From the NCBI GenBank assembly GCA_947585425.1, contig CANPWZ010000002.1, positions 62,001 to 126,000 on the forward strand: 64,000 nucleotides of DNA, written 5' to 3'. The translations under genes were made by a program, and so were the position numbers. Shown piece after piece: positions 47,017-57,435 of this stretch. Source of the DNA: an uncultured Oscillospiraceae bacterium. Its GTDB lineage: Bacteria; Bacillota; Clostridia; Oscillospirales; Oscillospiraceae. Position 1 is the first letter of the stretch. Each line of letters opens with the position of its first letter. Under the pieces are notes generated by a model. It saw only the letters and a list, made by a program, of their open reading frames with translations, did not search any database and was not told the DNA's origin.

Positions 47017-48156
47017 GTGAAGAGGATCATCCCCGCGCTGGCCATCGCGCTGGCGGTCTGTCTGCCGCTGACCGGCTGCGCCTCCATGCTGGAGCGGAGC
47101 TACGCCGGCTCCGAGACCCATGTGGACTATCCCGTGACGGAGGACGACTCCACCCTCCGGGTGGAGACCTATCAAGGGCTGGTCAACGCCCTGCTGTACT
47201 ATGTGAGCGAACACAGCGCCGCCGGGTCCATCCGGCTGTATAACTATTCCGGCCAGGTCGAGGAGGATCTGGAGCGGGCCAGGGCCCAGGTGACGGAACA
47301 GGACCCCCTGGCGGCCTATGCCGTGCGGAGCCTGACCTGCACCGTCACCCGCATCCTCACCTATTACGAGGTAGAGGTGCGTTTTGCCTATGCCCACACC
47401 GCCCAGGAGGTGGACGGCATCCGGACCGCCTTCGGGCAGGCCGGCCTGTCCGACGAGCTGGCGCGGCTGGCGGCGGAGCGGGAGAGCGGGGCCGTCCTGC
47501 TGCTGTCCGGCTTTGCCGGGGACGGCGCCCTGGTGGACGAGCTGTTCCGGCTGGCTTGGTACGGCGACCCCGCCTGGTGTGACCGGCCGCTTCCCACCCT
47601 TGAGACCACTTTCTACCCCGAGACGGGGGCCCGCCGGATCGCCGAGCTCACTCTCCGCTGGGGGGAGCCCTCGGAGGGGGGCGGGGACTACGCCGCCCGC
47701 CTGGACGCCGCCGCCTCCGCCCTGCTGGAGGCCCATCCGCCCGCCGGGGAGGGCTACGCCCTGGAGGAGCTGGCCGCCCTGCTGCGGGAGAGCGCCCTCT
47801 ATGACGGGGAGGGCTCCGATCTGGCCCTGGCCGCCTTTGAAGGGGAGCCGGTCTCCGAGAAGGGGCTGATCCTGGCCATGGAGTACCTGTGCCGCCGCTG
47901 CGGGGTGGAGGCCCATCCCGTCTTGGGGCGGAACGGCGCCCTGTGGCTCATCGTGGCCGCCCCGGAGGGATACCGCCATCTGCCCGGGAAGGGGTTGATC
48001 CCTCCCGCCGAAGCGGAGGTGGAGCCGGCGCCGCTGCTCTACACTGACCGGGGGATGGAGGCGCTGGGGCGCCAGTGGAACAGGGACCTGTACCCCGCCT
48101 GCCCCGAGCCGGAGGCCCCGGAGACGTCCGGGCCGCCCGAAACGGCAAACCCGTAA
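47017..48156 (+). CDS. Putative lipoprotein of unknown function
   Basis: Signal peptide with lipobox LPLTGCAS; family not recognised. Confidence 0.75.
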   Translation: MKRIIPALAIALAVCLPLTGCASMLERSYAGSETHVDYPVTEDDSTLRVETYQGLVNALLYYVSEHSAAGSIRLYNYSGQVEEDLERARAQVTEQDPLAAYAVRSLTCTVTRILTYYEVEVRFAYAHTAQEVDGIRTAFGQAGLSDELARLAAERESGAVLLLSGFAGDGALVDELFRLAWYGDPAWCDRPLPTLETTFYPETGARRIAELTLRWGEPSEGGGDYAARLDAAASALLEAHPPAGEGYALEELAALLRESALYDGEGSDLALAAFEGEPVSEKGLILAMEYLCRRCGVEAHPVLGRNGALWLIVAAPEGYRHLPGKGLIPPAEAEVEPAPLLYTDRGMEALGRQWNRDLYPACPEPEAPETSGPPETANP

Positions 48157-48164
48157 ATTTTCCC

Positions 48165-48193
48165 TTGACAAGGGGGAGCTTTTCTGGTACACT
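48165..48193 (+). promoter_or_regulatory. tRNA-Gly promoter
   Basis: TTGACA - 17 bp - TACACT just upstream of the tRNA. Confidence 0.75.
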
Positions 48194-48206
48194 CCCCTTT
48201 GTTCCC

Positions 48207-48282
48207 GCGAGTGTAGCTCATCTGGTAGAGCGCCACCTTGCCAAGGTGGAGGTAGCGAGTTCGAGCCTCGTCACTCGCTCCA
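48207..48282 (+). tRNA. tRNA-Gly (anticodon GCC)
   Basis: Acceptor GCGAGTG/CACTCGC, anticodon loop TTGCCAA, T-loop GTTCGAGCC, encoded CCA. Confidence 0.96.
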
Positions 48283-48319
48283 AATAAAAACTCCCATCTT
48301 CGGATGGGAGTTTTTATTT
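48282..48319 (+). terminator. tRNA terminator, 17-bp stem with TTCG tetraloop
   Basis: aaataaaaactcccatc-ttcg-gatgggagtttttattt. Confidence 0.9.
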
Positions 48320-48591
48320 GGGTTCCGCCGCCGTTGGCGGCTCCACCCATTTGATCACATATGCTCGGCGGAAATGAATTCCGCCTGCGCCGGCGCACCC
48401 GCGCCGCGGCCCAGAAGGGCCGTATGCGCGCCTGCCGGGCAGGCGCTTTTTGCCGCCCAAAAATCCGATAAAAAGGAAAACAATGCTTGCACCTATCCCG
48501 GCGTTATGATAAAATCATCGTTAGACTCGGGGCAGTTTGGGCTGCCCGTGTCTTTTGAAAAATGCAGGACGATTGGAGCGAGGTGAGGAAT

Positions 48592-48906
48592 ATGTCCTTT
48601 GAGGCCATTCAACAGGTCACGGCGGTGGAACAGGCCGTCCAGCAGCGGAGGGCCCAGGCGGCGGAGGAGTGCGGCCGGCTGGCCGCCGAGGCCGAGCGGG
48701 CCGGACGCCAGGCCGTGGTGGACGCCCGCGACCGGGCGGAGGCCAGGGCAAAGGAACTGCTCTCCCAGGCGGAGGCCAGGGCCGGCGAGACCTCCAAGCG
48801 GACGATGGCCGAAAACGCCGCGCAGTGCGAGGCGCTGAAACAGGCGGCCATGGGCCGTCTGGACCAGGCGGCTGACCTGATCATCGGAAAGGTGGGCGGC
48901 GGCTGA
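48592..48906 (+). CDS. V-type ATPase peripheral stalk subunit (G/H type)
   Basis: Coiled-coil Ala/Glu/Arg-rich protein, first gene of the V-ATPase operon, overlaps subunit I. Confidence 0.8.
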   Translation: MSFEAIQQVTAVEQAVQQRRAQAAEECGRLAAEAERAGRQAVVDARDRAEARAKELLSQAEARAGETSKRTMAENAAQCEALKQAAMGRLDQAADLIIGKVGGG

Positions 48907-50885
48907 TGGCGATCGTCAAAATGAAGCGGCTGCGGCTCATGGGCCTGCGCCCGGACCGGGAGGAGCTGCTCCGCCTGCTCCAGAGCATGGGCTGCGTGGA
49001 GCTGCGGGAGCCGGCCATCGACCTGACCGACCCGGACTGGGCCGCCCTGGCCAAGCCGGAGGGCTCCGGCCTCAGCAGGGCGAAGGAGCAGAACCAGCTG
49101 CTCAGCGGCGCGCTGGCCTCTCTGAACAAGTACGCCCCCGCCAAGGACGGCCTGTTCGCCCCCCGGCCGGAGGTCAGCGCGGCGGAGCTCTTCGACGACG
49201 GGGCCTATGCCGCCGGGCTGGAGACCGCCCGGCAGATCGCCGGGGAGGAGAAGGCCCTGGCCGTGTGCCAGGCGGAGCAGAACAAGCTGAGGACCCAGCG
49301 AGCCTCCCTGGAGCCCTGGCCGTCTCTGGACGTGCCGTTGGACCAGGAGGACACCGCCAATACGTCCGTGATCTTCGGCGCCGTTCCGGGCAGGGTGGAC
49401 TTTTCCGCCATGGAGGGGGCGCTGGCCGCCGCCGTGGAGCTGGCGGAGATCTTCCCCGCCGGCAGCGACCAGGAGCTGCGCTACTTCCTGCTGGTGTGCC
49501 ACGCAAGCGTGGAGCACGACTGCACCGAGGCCCTGCGGCCCTACGGTTTCTCCCGGGTGAACCTGCGGGGCTGGACCGGCACGGCGGAGGACAACATCCG
49601 CGCCATCGACAACAAGCTGGCCGCCCTGGAGCGGGAGGAGCGGGAGCGCAAGGAGCGCATCGGTGTCCTCGCCGGAGAGCGGGGCAACCTGCGCCGGTGC
49701 GTGGACCGCTCCCTCCAGGAGATCCGCCGGGAGGAGAGCAAGGCCCGGCTGGTGGACACGGAGGACGCCTTCTATCTGGACGGCTGGTTCCCCGCCGCCG
49801 ACGAGCCCCGTCTGCGGCAGGCCCTGGACGGCCTGCTGTGCGCCTATGAGACGGCGGAGCCCCGAGAGGAGGAGTATCCCGAGGTGCCCATCAAGCTGAA
49901 AAACAACCCGGTGACCGCCCCCTTCCGGGTCATCACCGAGATGTACTCCATGCCCGCCTACGACGGGGTGGACCCCAACCCCCTGATGGCTCCCTTCTTC
50001 ATCCTGTTCTTCGGCTTTATGATGAACGACATCGGCTACGGCCTGCTCATGGTGCTGGGCACCGCCGTCTATCTGAAGCTGGCAAAGCCCAGGGGGACCA
50101 CCCGGGACATGATGACCATGTTCTTCATGTGCGGCATCAGCTCCATCTTCTGGGGCTGCCTGACGGGGAGCTTTTTCGGGGACTTCCTGCCCAAGCTGTT
50201 CGACCTGACGGGGATCGACCACGACTTCGTGTGGTTCTGGCCGCCCCTGTTCACCCCCATCAACGACATCATCACCGTGATGGTGGGCTCCATCGCCCTG
50301 GGGGTCATCCAGGTGTTCACCGGCATGGCCATCAGCATGGTGGAGAAGTTCCGCCACGGGGAAGCGCTGGACGCCGTCACTGGCGAGATCGCCTGGTGGT
50401 GCATCCTGCTGGGGGCCGCCGGGGCCATCTGCGGCTCGGCGGTGGAGGGCCTTCCCCCCGCGCTGGGCGCCGTGGGCGTCGCGCTGCTGATCCTGGGCCT
50501 GGCGCTGCTGCTGGCGGGCAACCTGATCCGCTCCAAGAGCATCGGCGGCATCGTGAACTTCGGCGGCGACATCTACAACGGTGTCTCGGGCTATTTCAGC
50601 GACATCCTGTCCTATCTGCGGCTCATGGCCCTGATGATGGCCGGCAGCATCATCGCCTCGGTGTTCAACACCCTGGGCTCGGTGTTCGGGCTGGTGCCCT
50701 TCATCATCGTATCCATCATCGGCAACGCCCTGAACCTGGTGCTGAACCTGCTGGGCTGCTATGTCCACACCCTGCGGCTGCAATGCCTGGAGTTCTTCGG
50801 GCGGTTTTATAAGGACGGAGGCAAAGCCTTCCGCCCCCTGGCAGTAGAAACACAATATGTGAACCTTTCAAAGGAGGAAAATTAA
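48906..50885 (+). CDS. V-type ATP synthase subunit I
   Basis: MAIVKMKRLRLMGLRPDREELLRLLQSMGCVEL; C-terminal membrane domain with PFFILFFGFMMNDIGYGLLM and LSYLRLMALMMAGSIIA. Confidence 0.95.
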   Translation: MAIVKMKRLRLMGLRPDREELLRLLQSMGCVELREPAIDLTDPDWAALAKPEGSGLSRAKEQNQLLSGALASLNKYAPAKDGLFAPRPEVSAAELFDDGAYAAGLETARQIAGEEKALAVCQAEQNKLRTQRASLEPWPSLDVPLDQEDTANTSVIFGAVPGRVDFSAMEGALAAAVELAEIFPAGSDQELRYFLLVCHASVEHDCTEALRPYGFSRVNLRGWTGTAEDNIRAIDNKLAALEREERERKERIGVLAGERGNLRRCVDRSLQEIRREESKARLVDTEDAFYLDGWFPAADEPRLRQALDGLLCAYETAEPREEEYPEVPIKLKNNPVTAPFRVITEMYSMPAYDGVDPNPLMAPFFILFFGFMMNDIGYGLLMVLGTAVYLKLAKPRGTTRDMMTMFFMCGISSIFWGCLTGSFFGDFLPKLFDLTGIDHDFVWFWPPLFTPINDIITVMVGSIALGVIQVFTGMAISMVEKFRHGEALDAVTGEIAWWCILLGAAGAICGSAVEGLPPALGAVGVALLILGLALLLAGNLIRSKSIGGIVNFGGDIYNGVSGYFSDILSYLRLMALMMAGSIIASVFNTLGSVFGLVPFIIVSIIGNALNLVLNLLGCYVHTLRLQCLEFFGRFYKDGGKAFRPLAVETQYVNLSKEEN

Positions 50886-50886
50886 A

Positions 50887-51396
50887 ATGGTAGACTTTTT
50901 TGAGATGATCGGCGGCCAGGCTCTGGCCTTCATCGGCATCGCGCTGGCCATCGGCCTGTGCTGCATCGGCTCCGCCAAGGGCACCGGCATGGTGGGCGAG
51001 GCCGCCACCGGCGTACTCAGCGAGACCCCCGAGCACTTCACCAAGTGCATGATCCTCCAGGCTCTTCCCGGCACCCAGGGCCTGTACGGCCTGGCCGCCG
51101 GCTTCTTCGGCCTGTTCGCCATGGGCTTCTTCTCCGGCGGCAACAGCCCCTTCTCCGGCCAGCCCGTTGAGTTCACCGTGGCCGGCGGGCTGTCCATCCT
51201 GTTCGCCTGCATCCCCGTGATGCTGGGCGGCCTGCTCTCCGCCATCGCTCAGGGCCGCGTGGCCGCCGCTTCCATCAACATCGTCGCCAAGAAGCCCGAC
51301 CAGTATATGAAGGGCGTCATCCTCTGCGGCATTGTGGAGTTCTACGCCATCCTGTCCCTGGTGGGCACCATCCTCCTGCTGATGAACGCCCTTTGA
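50887..51396 (+). CDS. V-type ATP synthase subunit K (double-hairpin rotor)
   Basis: CIGSAKGTGMVGEAA...LPGTQGLYGL...AIAQGRVAAASI...VEFYAILSL. Confidence 0.97.
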   Translation: MVDFFEMIGGQALAFIGIALAIGLCCIGSAKGTGMVGEAATGVLSETPEHFTKCMILQALPGTQGLYGLAAGFFGLFAMGFFSGGNSPFSGQPVEFTVAGGLSILFACIPVMLGGLLSAIAQGRVAAASINIVAKKPDQYMKGVILCGIVEFYAILSLVGTILLLMNAL

Positions 51397-51435
51397 TGAG
51401 CCCCCAAAGGGAACGGAAAGGCGGTAAATCAACAC

Positions 51436-52131
51436 ATGAACGGAATTGAGAAAATCACCGCCCGCATCGAGGACGACGGCCAGCGGGAGATCGACGCGCT
51501 GCTGGAAAAGGGCCGGGCCCAGGCGGCGGAGATCACCGCCCGCTACCAGGCCCAGGCCGAGGCCGAGGCCGCCGAGATCATCGCCCGGGGCGAAAAGGCT
51601 GCCGCCGAGCGGGAGAGCCGGCTGGCCAGCGTGGACCAGCTTGAGTGCCGCAAGGCCGTCCTCGCCGCCAAGCAGGAGGTCATTGAGCTGGCCTTCCGGC
51701 GGGCCAAGGAGAAGCTGCTGGCCCTGCCCCAGGACCAGTATGTGGCCCTGCTGGCCGATCTGGCGGTGAAGGCGTCCTCCACCGGGCGGGAGAAGCTCAT
51801 CTTCTCCCAGACTGACCGGGCCAGGGTGGGCAAGGCCGTGGTGATGGCCGCCAACGCCAAACTGGCCGCGGCCGCGGCCCCCGATCTCTCCGCCGTCCCC
51901 GGCGAGGTGCGCGGCACCCCCGCCGGCAGTCTGCTGACCAAGGTGGTCACCGGGGCCAGCGCGGTGCTCCAGGGCACCGCCATGCTGACCCTGGCGGAGG
52001 AGACCCGCCCCATGGACGGCGGCTTCATCCTCAGCGGCGGCGCCACGGAGGTCAACTGCACCTTTGACACCCTGATCCGGCTCCAGCGGGGCGCGCTGGC
52101 CGGCCAGGTGGCCAAAGTGCTGTTCGACTGA
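51436..52131 (+). CDS. V-type ATP synthase subunit E
   Basis: Helical N-terminus (MNGIEKITARIEDDGQREIDALLEKGRAQAAEITARYQAQAEAEAAEI), operon position. Confidence 0.88.
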   Translation: MNGIEKITARIEDDGQREIDALLEKGRAQAAEITARYQAQAEAEAAEIIARGEKAAAERESRLASVDQLECRKAVLAAKQEVIELAFRRAKEKLLALPQDQYVALLADLAVKASSTGREKLIFSQTDRARVGKAVVMAANAKLAAAAAPDLSAVPGEVRGTPAGSLLTKVVTGASAVLQGTAMLTLAEETRPMDGGFILSGGATEVNCTFDTLIRLQRGALAGQVAKVLFD

Positions 52132-52166
52132 CCGGCCCCCTGACATTTGATGAAAGGGGGAACACC

Positions 52167-53168
52167 TTGTTGAGAAAGATCAGAGACACCGACTATCTGT
52201 ATATCTCCGCCCGGGTCCGGGTGCTGGAGAACAGGCTGCTCACCGCGGAGCGGATGGAGCGGATGATCGACGCCCGGGACGCGGCGGAGGCCGCCAAGGT
52301 GCTGACCGAGTGCGGCTACCCCGAGCTGGCGTCGGCCACCCCCTCCGCCCTGGAGGACCTGCTGGCCCGGGCCCAGGCCGACGTGTTCGCCGACCTGGGA
52401 GAGGCGGTAAACAATCCGGCCCTGCTGGATGTGTTCCGCTGCAAGTACGACTATCACAACGCCAAGGTGCTGGTGAAGGCCGGCGCTCTGGGGACCGAGC
52501 AGGATCGGCTCCTGCTGGGCGGCGGGCGGTACGACCCCGCTGAGCTGGCGGAGGACTGGCGCCGGGAGGACCTGTCCGCCTGTTCGGACATCTTCCAAAA
52601 GGGCGTGGCCCGGGCCCGGGAGGTGCTGGGCTCCACCGGCGACCCCCAGCAGGCCGACTTCGCCCTGGACCGGGCCTATTTCGAGGAGCTGACCGCCCTG
52701 GCGGAACAGTCCGGCAGCGTCGTTCTGGAGGGCTACGCCAAAATCGCCGTCGACGCGGCCAACCTCCGCGCCGCCGTCCGGGCCGCCCGGCTGGACAAGG
52801 GCCCCCAGTTCCTCCGGCAGGTGCTGGTCCCCGGCGGCAGCGTGGACCCGGAGGCCATCGCCGACGCCCCCGGCGGGCAGCTGGACCGGCTCTTTCAGGA
52901 TACGGCGCTCGCCCGGGCCGCCCAGGCCGGTGCGGCGCTGGCCCATCCGGGCGGCGGGCCCCTCACCGACTTCGAGCGGGAGTGCGACGACGCGGTGATG
53001 GCCTATCTTGCCCGGGCCCGCAAGGTGCCCTTCGGCGTGGAGCCGGTCATCGGCTACCTGTACGCCCGGGAGGCGGAGGCCACCGCCATCCGCATCATCC
53101 TGGCCGGACGCATGGCCGGACTGGACGGGGCCACCATCCGCCAGCGGCTCCGCCGCGGCTACTGCTGA
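52167..53168 (+). CDS. V-type ATP synthase subunit C (TTG start)
   Basis: YLYISARVRVLENRLLTAERMERMIDA...FRCKYDYHNAKVLVKA...YLYAREAEATAIRIILAGRMAG. Confidence 0.93.
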   Translation: MLRKIRDTDYLYISARVRVLENRLLTAERMERMIDARDAAEAAKVLTECGYPELASATPSALEDLLARAQADVFADLGEAVNNPALLDVFRCKYDYHNAKVLVKAGALGTEQDRLLLGGGRYDPAELAEDWRREDLSACSDIFQKGVARAREVLGSTGDPQQADFALDRAYFEELTALAEQSGSVVLEGYAKIAVDAANLRAAVRAARLDKGPQFLRQVLVPGGSVDPEAIADAPGGQLDRLFQDTALARAAQAGAALAHPGGGPLTDFERECDDAVMAYLARARKVPFGVEPVIGYLYAREAEATAIRIILAGRMAGLDGATIRQRLRRGYC

Positions 53169-53182
53169 GGAGGTGGGCGACA

Positions 53183-53497
53183 ATGGCCAATTACCGCATC
53201 GCCGTCATGGGCGACAAGGACAGCGTGCTGGGCTTCAAGGCCCTGGGGCTGGACGTGTTCCCCGTGGACAGCCTGGATGACGCCCGGCACACCCTCCACC
53301 GCATTGCGAAAGAGGACTACGCGGTCATCTACCTCACCGAGCAGCTGGCCGCCCAGATGGAGTCCGACGTGAACCGCTACAAGGACGCCCTCACCCCCGC
53401 GATCATTCTGATCCCCGGCAAGGAGGGCAGCCTGGGGCTGGGCATGGACAACATCAAGCGGTCCGTGGAGCGCGCCGTGGGCGCCGACATTCTGTAA
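53183..53497 (+). CDS. V-type ATP synthase subunit F
   Basis: YRIAVMGDKDSVLGFKALGLDVFPV...YAVIYLTEQLA...AIILIPGKEGSLGLGMDNIKRSVERAVGADIL. Confidence 0.95.
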   Translation: MANYRIAVMGDKDSVLGFKALGLDVFPVDSLDDARHTLHRIAKEDYAVIYLTEQLAAQMESDVNRYKDALTPAIILIPGKEGSLGLGMDNIKRSVERAVGADIL

Positions 53498-53529
53498 GAA
53501 ATCGACCTTAGAAAGAAGGTTTGGAATCT

Positions 53530-55305
53530 ATGGGTAAAGTAGTCAAGGTCTCCGGCCCCCTGGTGGTGGCCACCGGCATGGCGGACGCCAATATGTCCGA
53601 CGTGGTCCGCGTGGGCCCCGAGCGCCTCATCGGTGAGATCCTCACCATGAACGGCGACTCCGCCTCCATCCAGGTGTACGAGGAGACCTCCGGCCTGGGC
53701 CCCGGCACCGAGGTGGTCACCACCGGCTCCCCTATGAGCGTGGAGCTGGGCCCCGGCATGATCGAGAACATCTACGACGGCATCCAGCGCCCCCTGGAGG
53801 AGATCATGAAGAAGGTCCACGGCAACAACCTCCCCCGGGGCGTAGAGGTCCCCGCCATCGACCCGGAGAAGCTGTGGGAGTTCACCCCCGTGGCCAAGGC
53901 CGGCGACAGAGTCACCGGCGGCGACGTGATTGGTACCGTCCCCGAGACCCCGGTGGTGCTCCACAAGATCATGGTGCCCCCCAATCTCCACGGCACCCTC
54001 AAGAGCGTCGTCCCCGCGGGCTCCTACAATGTCAAGACCGTGGTGGCCGTCCTCACCAGGGACGACGGCTCCGACGTGGAGCTGACCATGAGCCAGCGGT
54101 GGCCCGTCCGTGTGGGCCGGCCCTACAAGCGGAAATTCCCGCCCCTGCGGCCCCTGTCCTCCGGCCAGCGCATCGTGGACACCTTCTTCCCCGTGGCCAA
54201 GGGCGGCACCGCCGCCATCCCCGGACCCTTCGGCTCCGGCAAGACGGTCATGCAGCACGCCCTGGCCAAGTGGTCCGACGTGGACATCGTGGTCTACATC
54301 GGCTGCGGCGAGCGGGGCAATGAGATGACCGACGTGCTGCGGGAGTTCCCCGAGCTGATCGACCCCCGCACCGGCGAGACCCTGATGAAGCGCACCGTGC
54401 TCATCGCCAACACCTCCGATATGCCCGTGGCCGCCCGCGAGGCGTCCATCTACACCGGCATCACCATCGCCGAGTACTTCCGGGACATGGGCTATGACGT
54501 GGCCGTCATCGCCGACTCCACCTCCCGCTGGGCCGAGGCCCTCCGCGAGATGTCCGGCCGCCTGGAGGAGATGCCCGGCGAGGAGGGCTACCCCGCCTAC
54601 CTGGCCTCCCGTCTGGCCCAGTTCTACGAGCGGGCGGGCGCCGTGTCCTGCCTGGGCAGCGACGAGCGCTCCGGCTCCCTCACCGCCGTGGGCGCCGTGT
54701 CCCCTCCCGGCGGCGACCTGTCCGAGCCCGTGTCCCAGGGCACCATGCGCATCGTCAAGGTGTTCTGGGCCCTGGACGCCTCCCTGGCCTATAAGCGCCA
54801 CTTCCCGGCCATCAACTGGCTGAACTCCTACTCCCTGTACCTGGACTCCCTGAAGCCCTGGTTCGACGAGAACCTGGGCCGGGACTTCCTGAAGAACCGG
54901 GAGCAGGCCATGGGGCTGCTCCAGAGCGAGGCCAGCCTCAACGAGATCGTCCAGCTCGTCGGCAAGGACTCCTTGAGCCCCAACGACCAGCTCACCCTGG
55001 AGTCCGCCCGGATGGTCCGGGAGGACTTCCTCCAGCAGAACTCCTTTGTGGACATCGACTCCTTCTCCAGCTATGACCGGCAGGAGAAGCTGCTGTCCAT
55101 GATCCTGAGCTACGACAGGCTGTGCCGGGAGGCCATCGACAAGGGGGCCCCCGCCGCCAGGCTGTTCGAGATCCCCTGCCGGGAGCGCATCGGCCGGGCC
55201 AAGTCCGTCCCCGCCGAGGAGTACTCCCAGGTGTACGCCGACATCGCGGCCGACATGGAGCGGGAGATCGACGAGGTCGTCAGAAAGGCAGGTGAGGAGC
55301 TGTGA
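53530..55305 (+). CDS. V-type ATP synthase catalytic subunit A
   Basis: [18 protein letters not shown]-loop [60 protein letters not shown]. Confidence 0.98.
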   Translation: MGKVVKVSGPLVVATGMADANMSDVVRVGPERLIGEILTMNGDSASIQVYEETSGLGPGTEVVTTGSPMSVELGPGMIENIYDGIQRPLEEIMKKVHGNNLPRGVEVPAIDPEKLWEFTPVAKAGDRVTGGDVIGTVPETPVVLHKIMVPPNLHGTLKSVVPAGSYNVKTVVAVLTRDDGSDVELTMSQRWPVRVGRPYKRKFPPLRPLSSGQRIVDTFFPVAKGGTAAIPGPFGSGKTVMQHALAKWSDVDIVVYIGCGERGNEMTDVLREFPELIDPRTGETLMKRTVLIANTSDMPVAAREASIYTGITIAEYFRDMGYDVAVIADSTSRWAEALREMSGRLEEMPGEEGYPAYLASRLAQFYERAGAVSCLGSDERSGSLTAVGAVSPPGGDLSEPVSQGTMRIVKVFWALDASLAYKRHFPAINWLNSYSLYLDSLKPWFDENLGRDFLKNREQAMGLLQSEASLNEIVQLVGKDSLSPNDQLTLESARMVREDFLQQNSFVDIDSFSSYDRQEKLLSMILSYDRLCREAIDKGAPAARLFEIPCRERIGRAKSVPAEEYSQVYADIAADMEREIDEVVRKAGEEL

Positions 55306-56684
55306 TCCGAGAGTATAAGACCATCCAGGAGATCGTCTCCCCGCTGATGATGGTCAAGATGGTGGAGAACGTCACCTACGACGAGCTGGTGGAGGTGGAG
55401 CTGCCCGACGGCGGCATCCGCCGGGGCAAGGTGCTGGAGGTCAACGGCGACACCGCCGTGGTCCAGCTGTTCGAGTCCGCCGCCGGCATCAACCTGGCCG
55501 AGTCCAAGGTGCGTTTCCTGGGCCATCCCCTCCAGCTGGGCGTGTCCGGCGATATGCTTGGCCGGGTGTTCAACGGCATGGGCGTGCCCATCGACGGCGG
55601 CCCCGACATCCTGGCCGAGGAGTACCGGGACATCAACGGTCTGCCCATGAACCCCGCCGCCCGGGACTACCCCAACGAGTTCATCCAGACCGGCGTTTCC
55701 ACCATCGACGGGCTGAACACCCTGGTCCGCGGACAGAAGCTGCCCATCTTCTCCGGCTCCGGCCTGCCCCACGCCAACCTGGCCGCCCAGATCGCCCGCC
55801 AGGCCAAGGTGCTGGGGGATGACGCCGGCAACTTCGCCGTGGTGTTCGCCGCCATCGGCATCACCTTCGAGGAGTCCGAGTTCTTCGTCCAGGAGTTCCG
55901 GCGTACCGGCGCCATCGACCGCACGGTGCTGTTCACCAACCTGGCCAACGACCCCGCCGTGGAGCGCATCTCCACCCCCCGCATGGCCCTCACCGCCGCC
56001 GAGTATCTGGCCTTCGAGAAGGGCATGCACGTGCTGGTCATCCTGACCGACATCACCAACTACGCCGAGGCGCTGCGCGAGGTCTCCGCCGCCAAGAAGG
56101 AGGTTCCCGGACGGCGGGGCTTCCCCGGCTACCTGTACACCGACCTTGCCACCATGTACGAGCGGGCCGGCCGCCAGTTGGGAAAGCCCGGCTCCATCAC
56201 CATGATCCCCATCCTCACCATGCCCGAGGACGACAAGACCCACCCCATCCCCGACCTGACCGGCTATATCACCGAGGGGCAGATCATCCTCTCCCGGGCC
56301 CTGTACCGGCAGGGGATCAATCCCCCGGTGGACGTGCTGCCCTCCCTGTCCCGCCTGAAGGACAAGGGCATCGGCGTGGGCAAGACCCGGGAGGACCACG
56401 CCAGCACCATGAACCAGCTGTTCGCCGCCTATTCCACCGGCAAGGACAACAAGGAGCTCATGTCCATCCTGGGCGAGGCCGCCCTCACCCCCACCGACCT
56501 GCTGTACGCCAAGTTCGCCGACGAGTTCGAGCGGCGGTACGTCAACCAGGGCTACGAGGAGAATCGGTCCATCGAGGAGACCCTGGACCTGGGCTGGGAG
56601 CTGCTGTCCATCCTGCCGAAGTCCGAGCTGAAGCGCATCAAGCCCGAGCTGATCGAGAAGTATTGGCCCAAAAAGGAGGGCTAA
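55302..56684 (+). CDS. V-type ATP synthase subunit B (GTG start)
   Basis: [29 protein letters not shown]...[38 protein letters not shown]. Confidence 0.98.
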   Translation: MIREYKTIQEIVSPLMMVKMVENVTYDELVEVELPDGGIRRGKVLEVNGDTAVVQLFESAAGINLAESKVRFLGHPLQLGVSGDMLGRVFNGMGVPIDGGPDILAEEYRDINGLPMNPAARDYPNEFIQTGVSTIDGLNTLVRGQKLPIFSGSGLPHANLAAQIARQAKVLGDDAGNFAVVFAAIGITFEESEFFVQEFRRTGAIDRTVLFTNLANDPAVERISTPRMALTAAEYLAFEKGMHVLVILTDITNYAEALREVSAAKKEVPGRRGFPGYLYTDLATMYERAGRQLGKPGSITMIPILTMPEDDKTHPIPDLTGYITEGQIILSRALYRQGINPPVDVLPSLSRLKDKGIGVGKTREDHASTMNQLFAAYSTGKDNKELMSILGEAALTPTDLLYAKFADEFERRYVNQGYEENRSIEETLDLGWELLSILPKSELKRIKPELIEKYWPKKEG

Positions 56685-56687
56685 ACA

Positions 56688-57377
56688 ATGGCTGCAACCG
56701 TTGTGAATCCCACCCGGATGGAGCTCACCCGGCTCAAGGGCAAGCTGCGCACCGCCCAGCGGGGCCATAAGCTGCTGAAAGACAAGCGGGACGAGCTGAT
56801 GAAGCAGTTTCTGGACACCGTCCGGGAGCTGCGCGCCCTCCGGGCCCAGGTGGAACAGGAGCTGATGAAGGTCCACGGCTCCTTCACCGTGGCCTCCGCC
56901 CTCATGAGCGGCCCCGCTATGGAGCAGGCCCTGATGTACCCCAAGCAGTCGGTGGAGCTGTCCATGACCTTCCGCAACGTGATGAGCGTCAACGTGCCGG
57001 AGTACCACTACAAGACCCGCACCGACGACGCCGGCGACATCTTCCCCTACGGCTTCGCCGCCACCTCCGGCGAGCTGGACGCCGCCGTTGCCGCCCTGGG
57101 CGAGGCGTTCCAGTCCATGCTCAAGTTGGCCGAGACGGAAAAGACCATGCAGCTCATGGCGGAGGAGATCGAAAAGACCCGCCGCCGGGTCAACGCCCTG
57201 GAGTACGTGGTCATTCCCGACACTGAGGAGTCCATCCGCTATATCACCATGAAGCTGGACGAGAACGACCGCGCCACCACCACCCGGCTCATGAAGGTGA
57301 AGGACATGATCCTGAAGGAGTCCTTGGAGGAAAAGCGGGCCGCCACCGCCAAGGCCGTGGAGGAGTTCGGCGGGTAA
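56688..57377 (+). CDS. V-type ATP synthase subunit D
   Basis: VNPTRMELTRLKGKLRTAQRGHKLLKDKRDELMKQF...RRVNALEYVVIPDTEESIRYITMKLDENDRA. Confidence 0.97.
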   Translation: MAATVVNPTRMELTRLKGKLRTAQRGHKLLKDKRDELMKQFLDTVRELRALRAQVEQELMKVHGSFTVASALMSGPAMEQALMYPKQSVELSMTFRNVMSVNVPEYHYKTRTDDAGDIFPYGFAATSGELDAAVAALGEAFQSMLKLAETEKTMQLMAEEIEKTRRRVNALEYVVIPDTEESIRYITMKLDENDRATTTRLMKVKDMILKESLEEKRAATAKAVEEFGG

Positions 57378-57404
57378 GACCGTTCTCAAATGACCAAAAC
57401 ACGC

Positions 57405-57430
57405 GGAGCCCCGCCGGACGGCGGGGCTCC
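57405..57430. terminator. Terminator after the V-ATPase operon
   Basis: ggagccccgccg-ga-cggcggggctcc. Confidence 0.75.
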
Positions 57431-57435
57431 TTCCT

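Noticed and set aside
48609-55305. Long ORFs antisense to the V-ATPase operon (748 aa, 546 aa, 474 aa and others)
   Set aside because: All mirror well-supported plus-strand genes; composition typical of GC-rich shadow ORFs.
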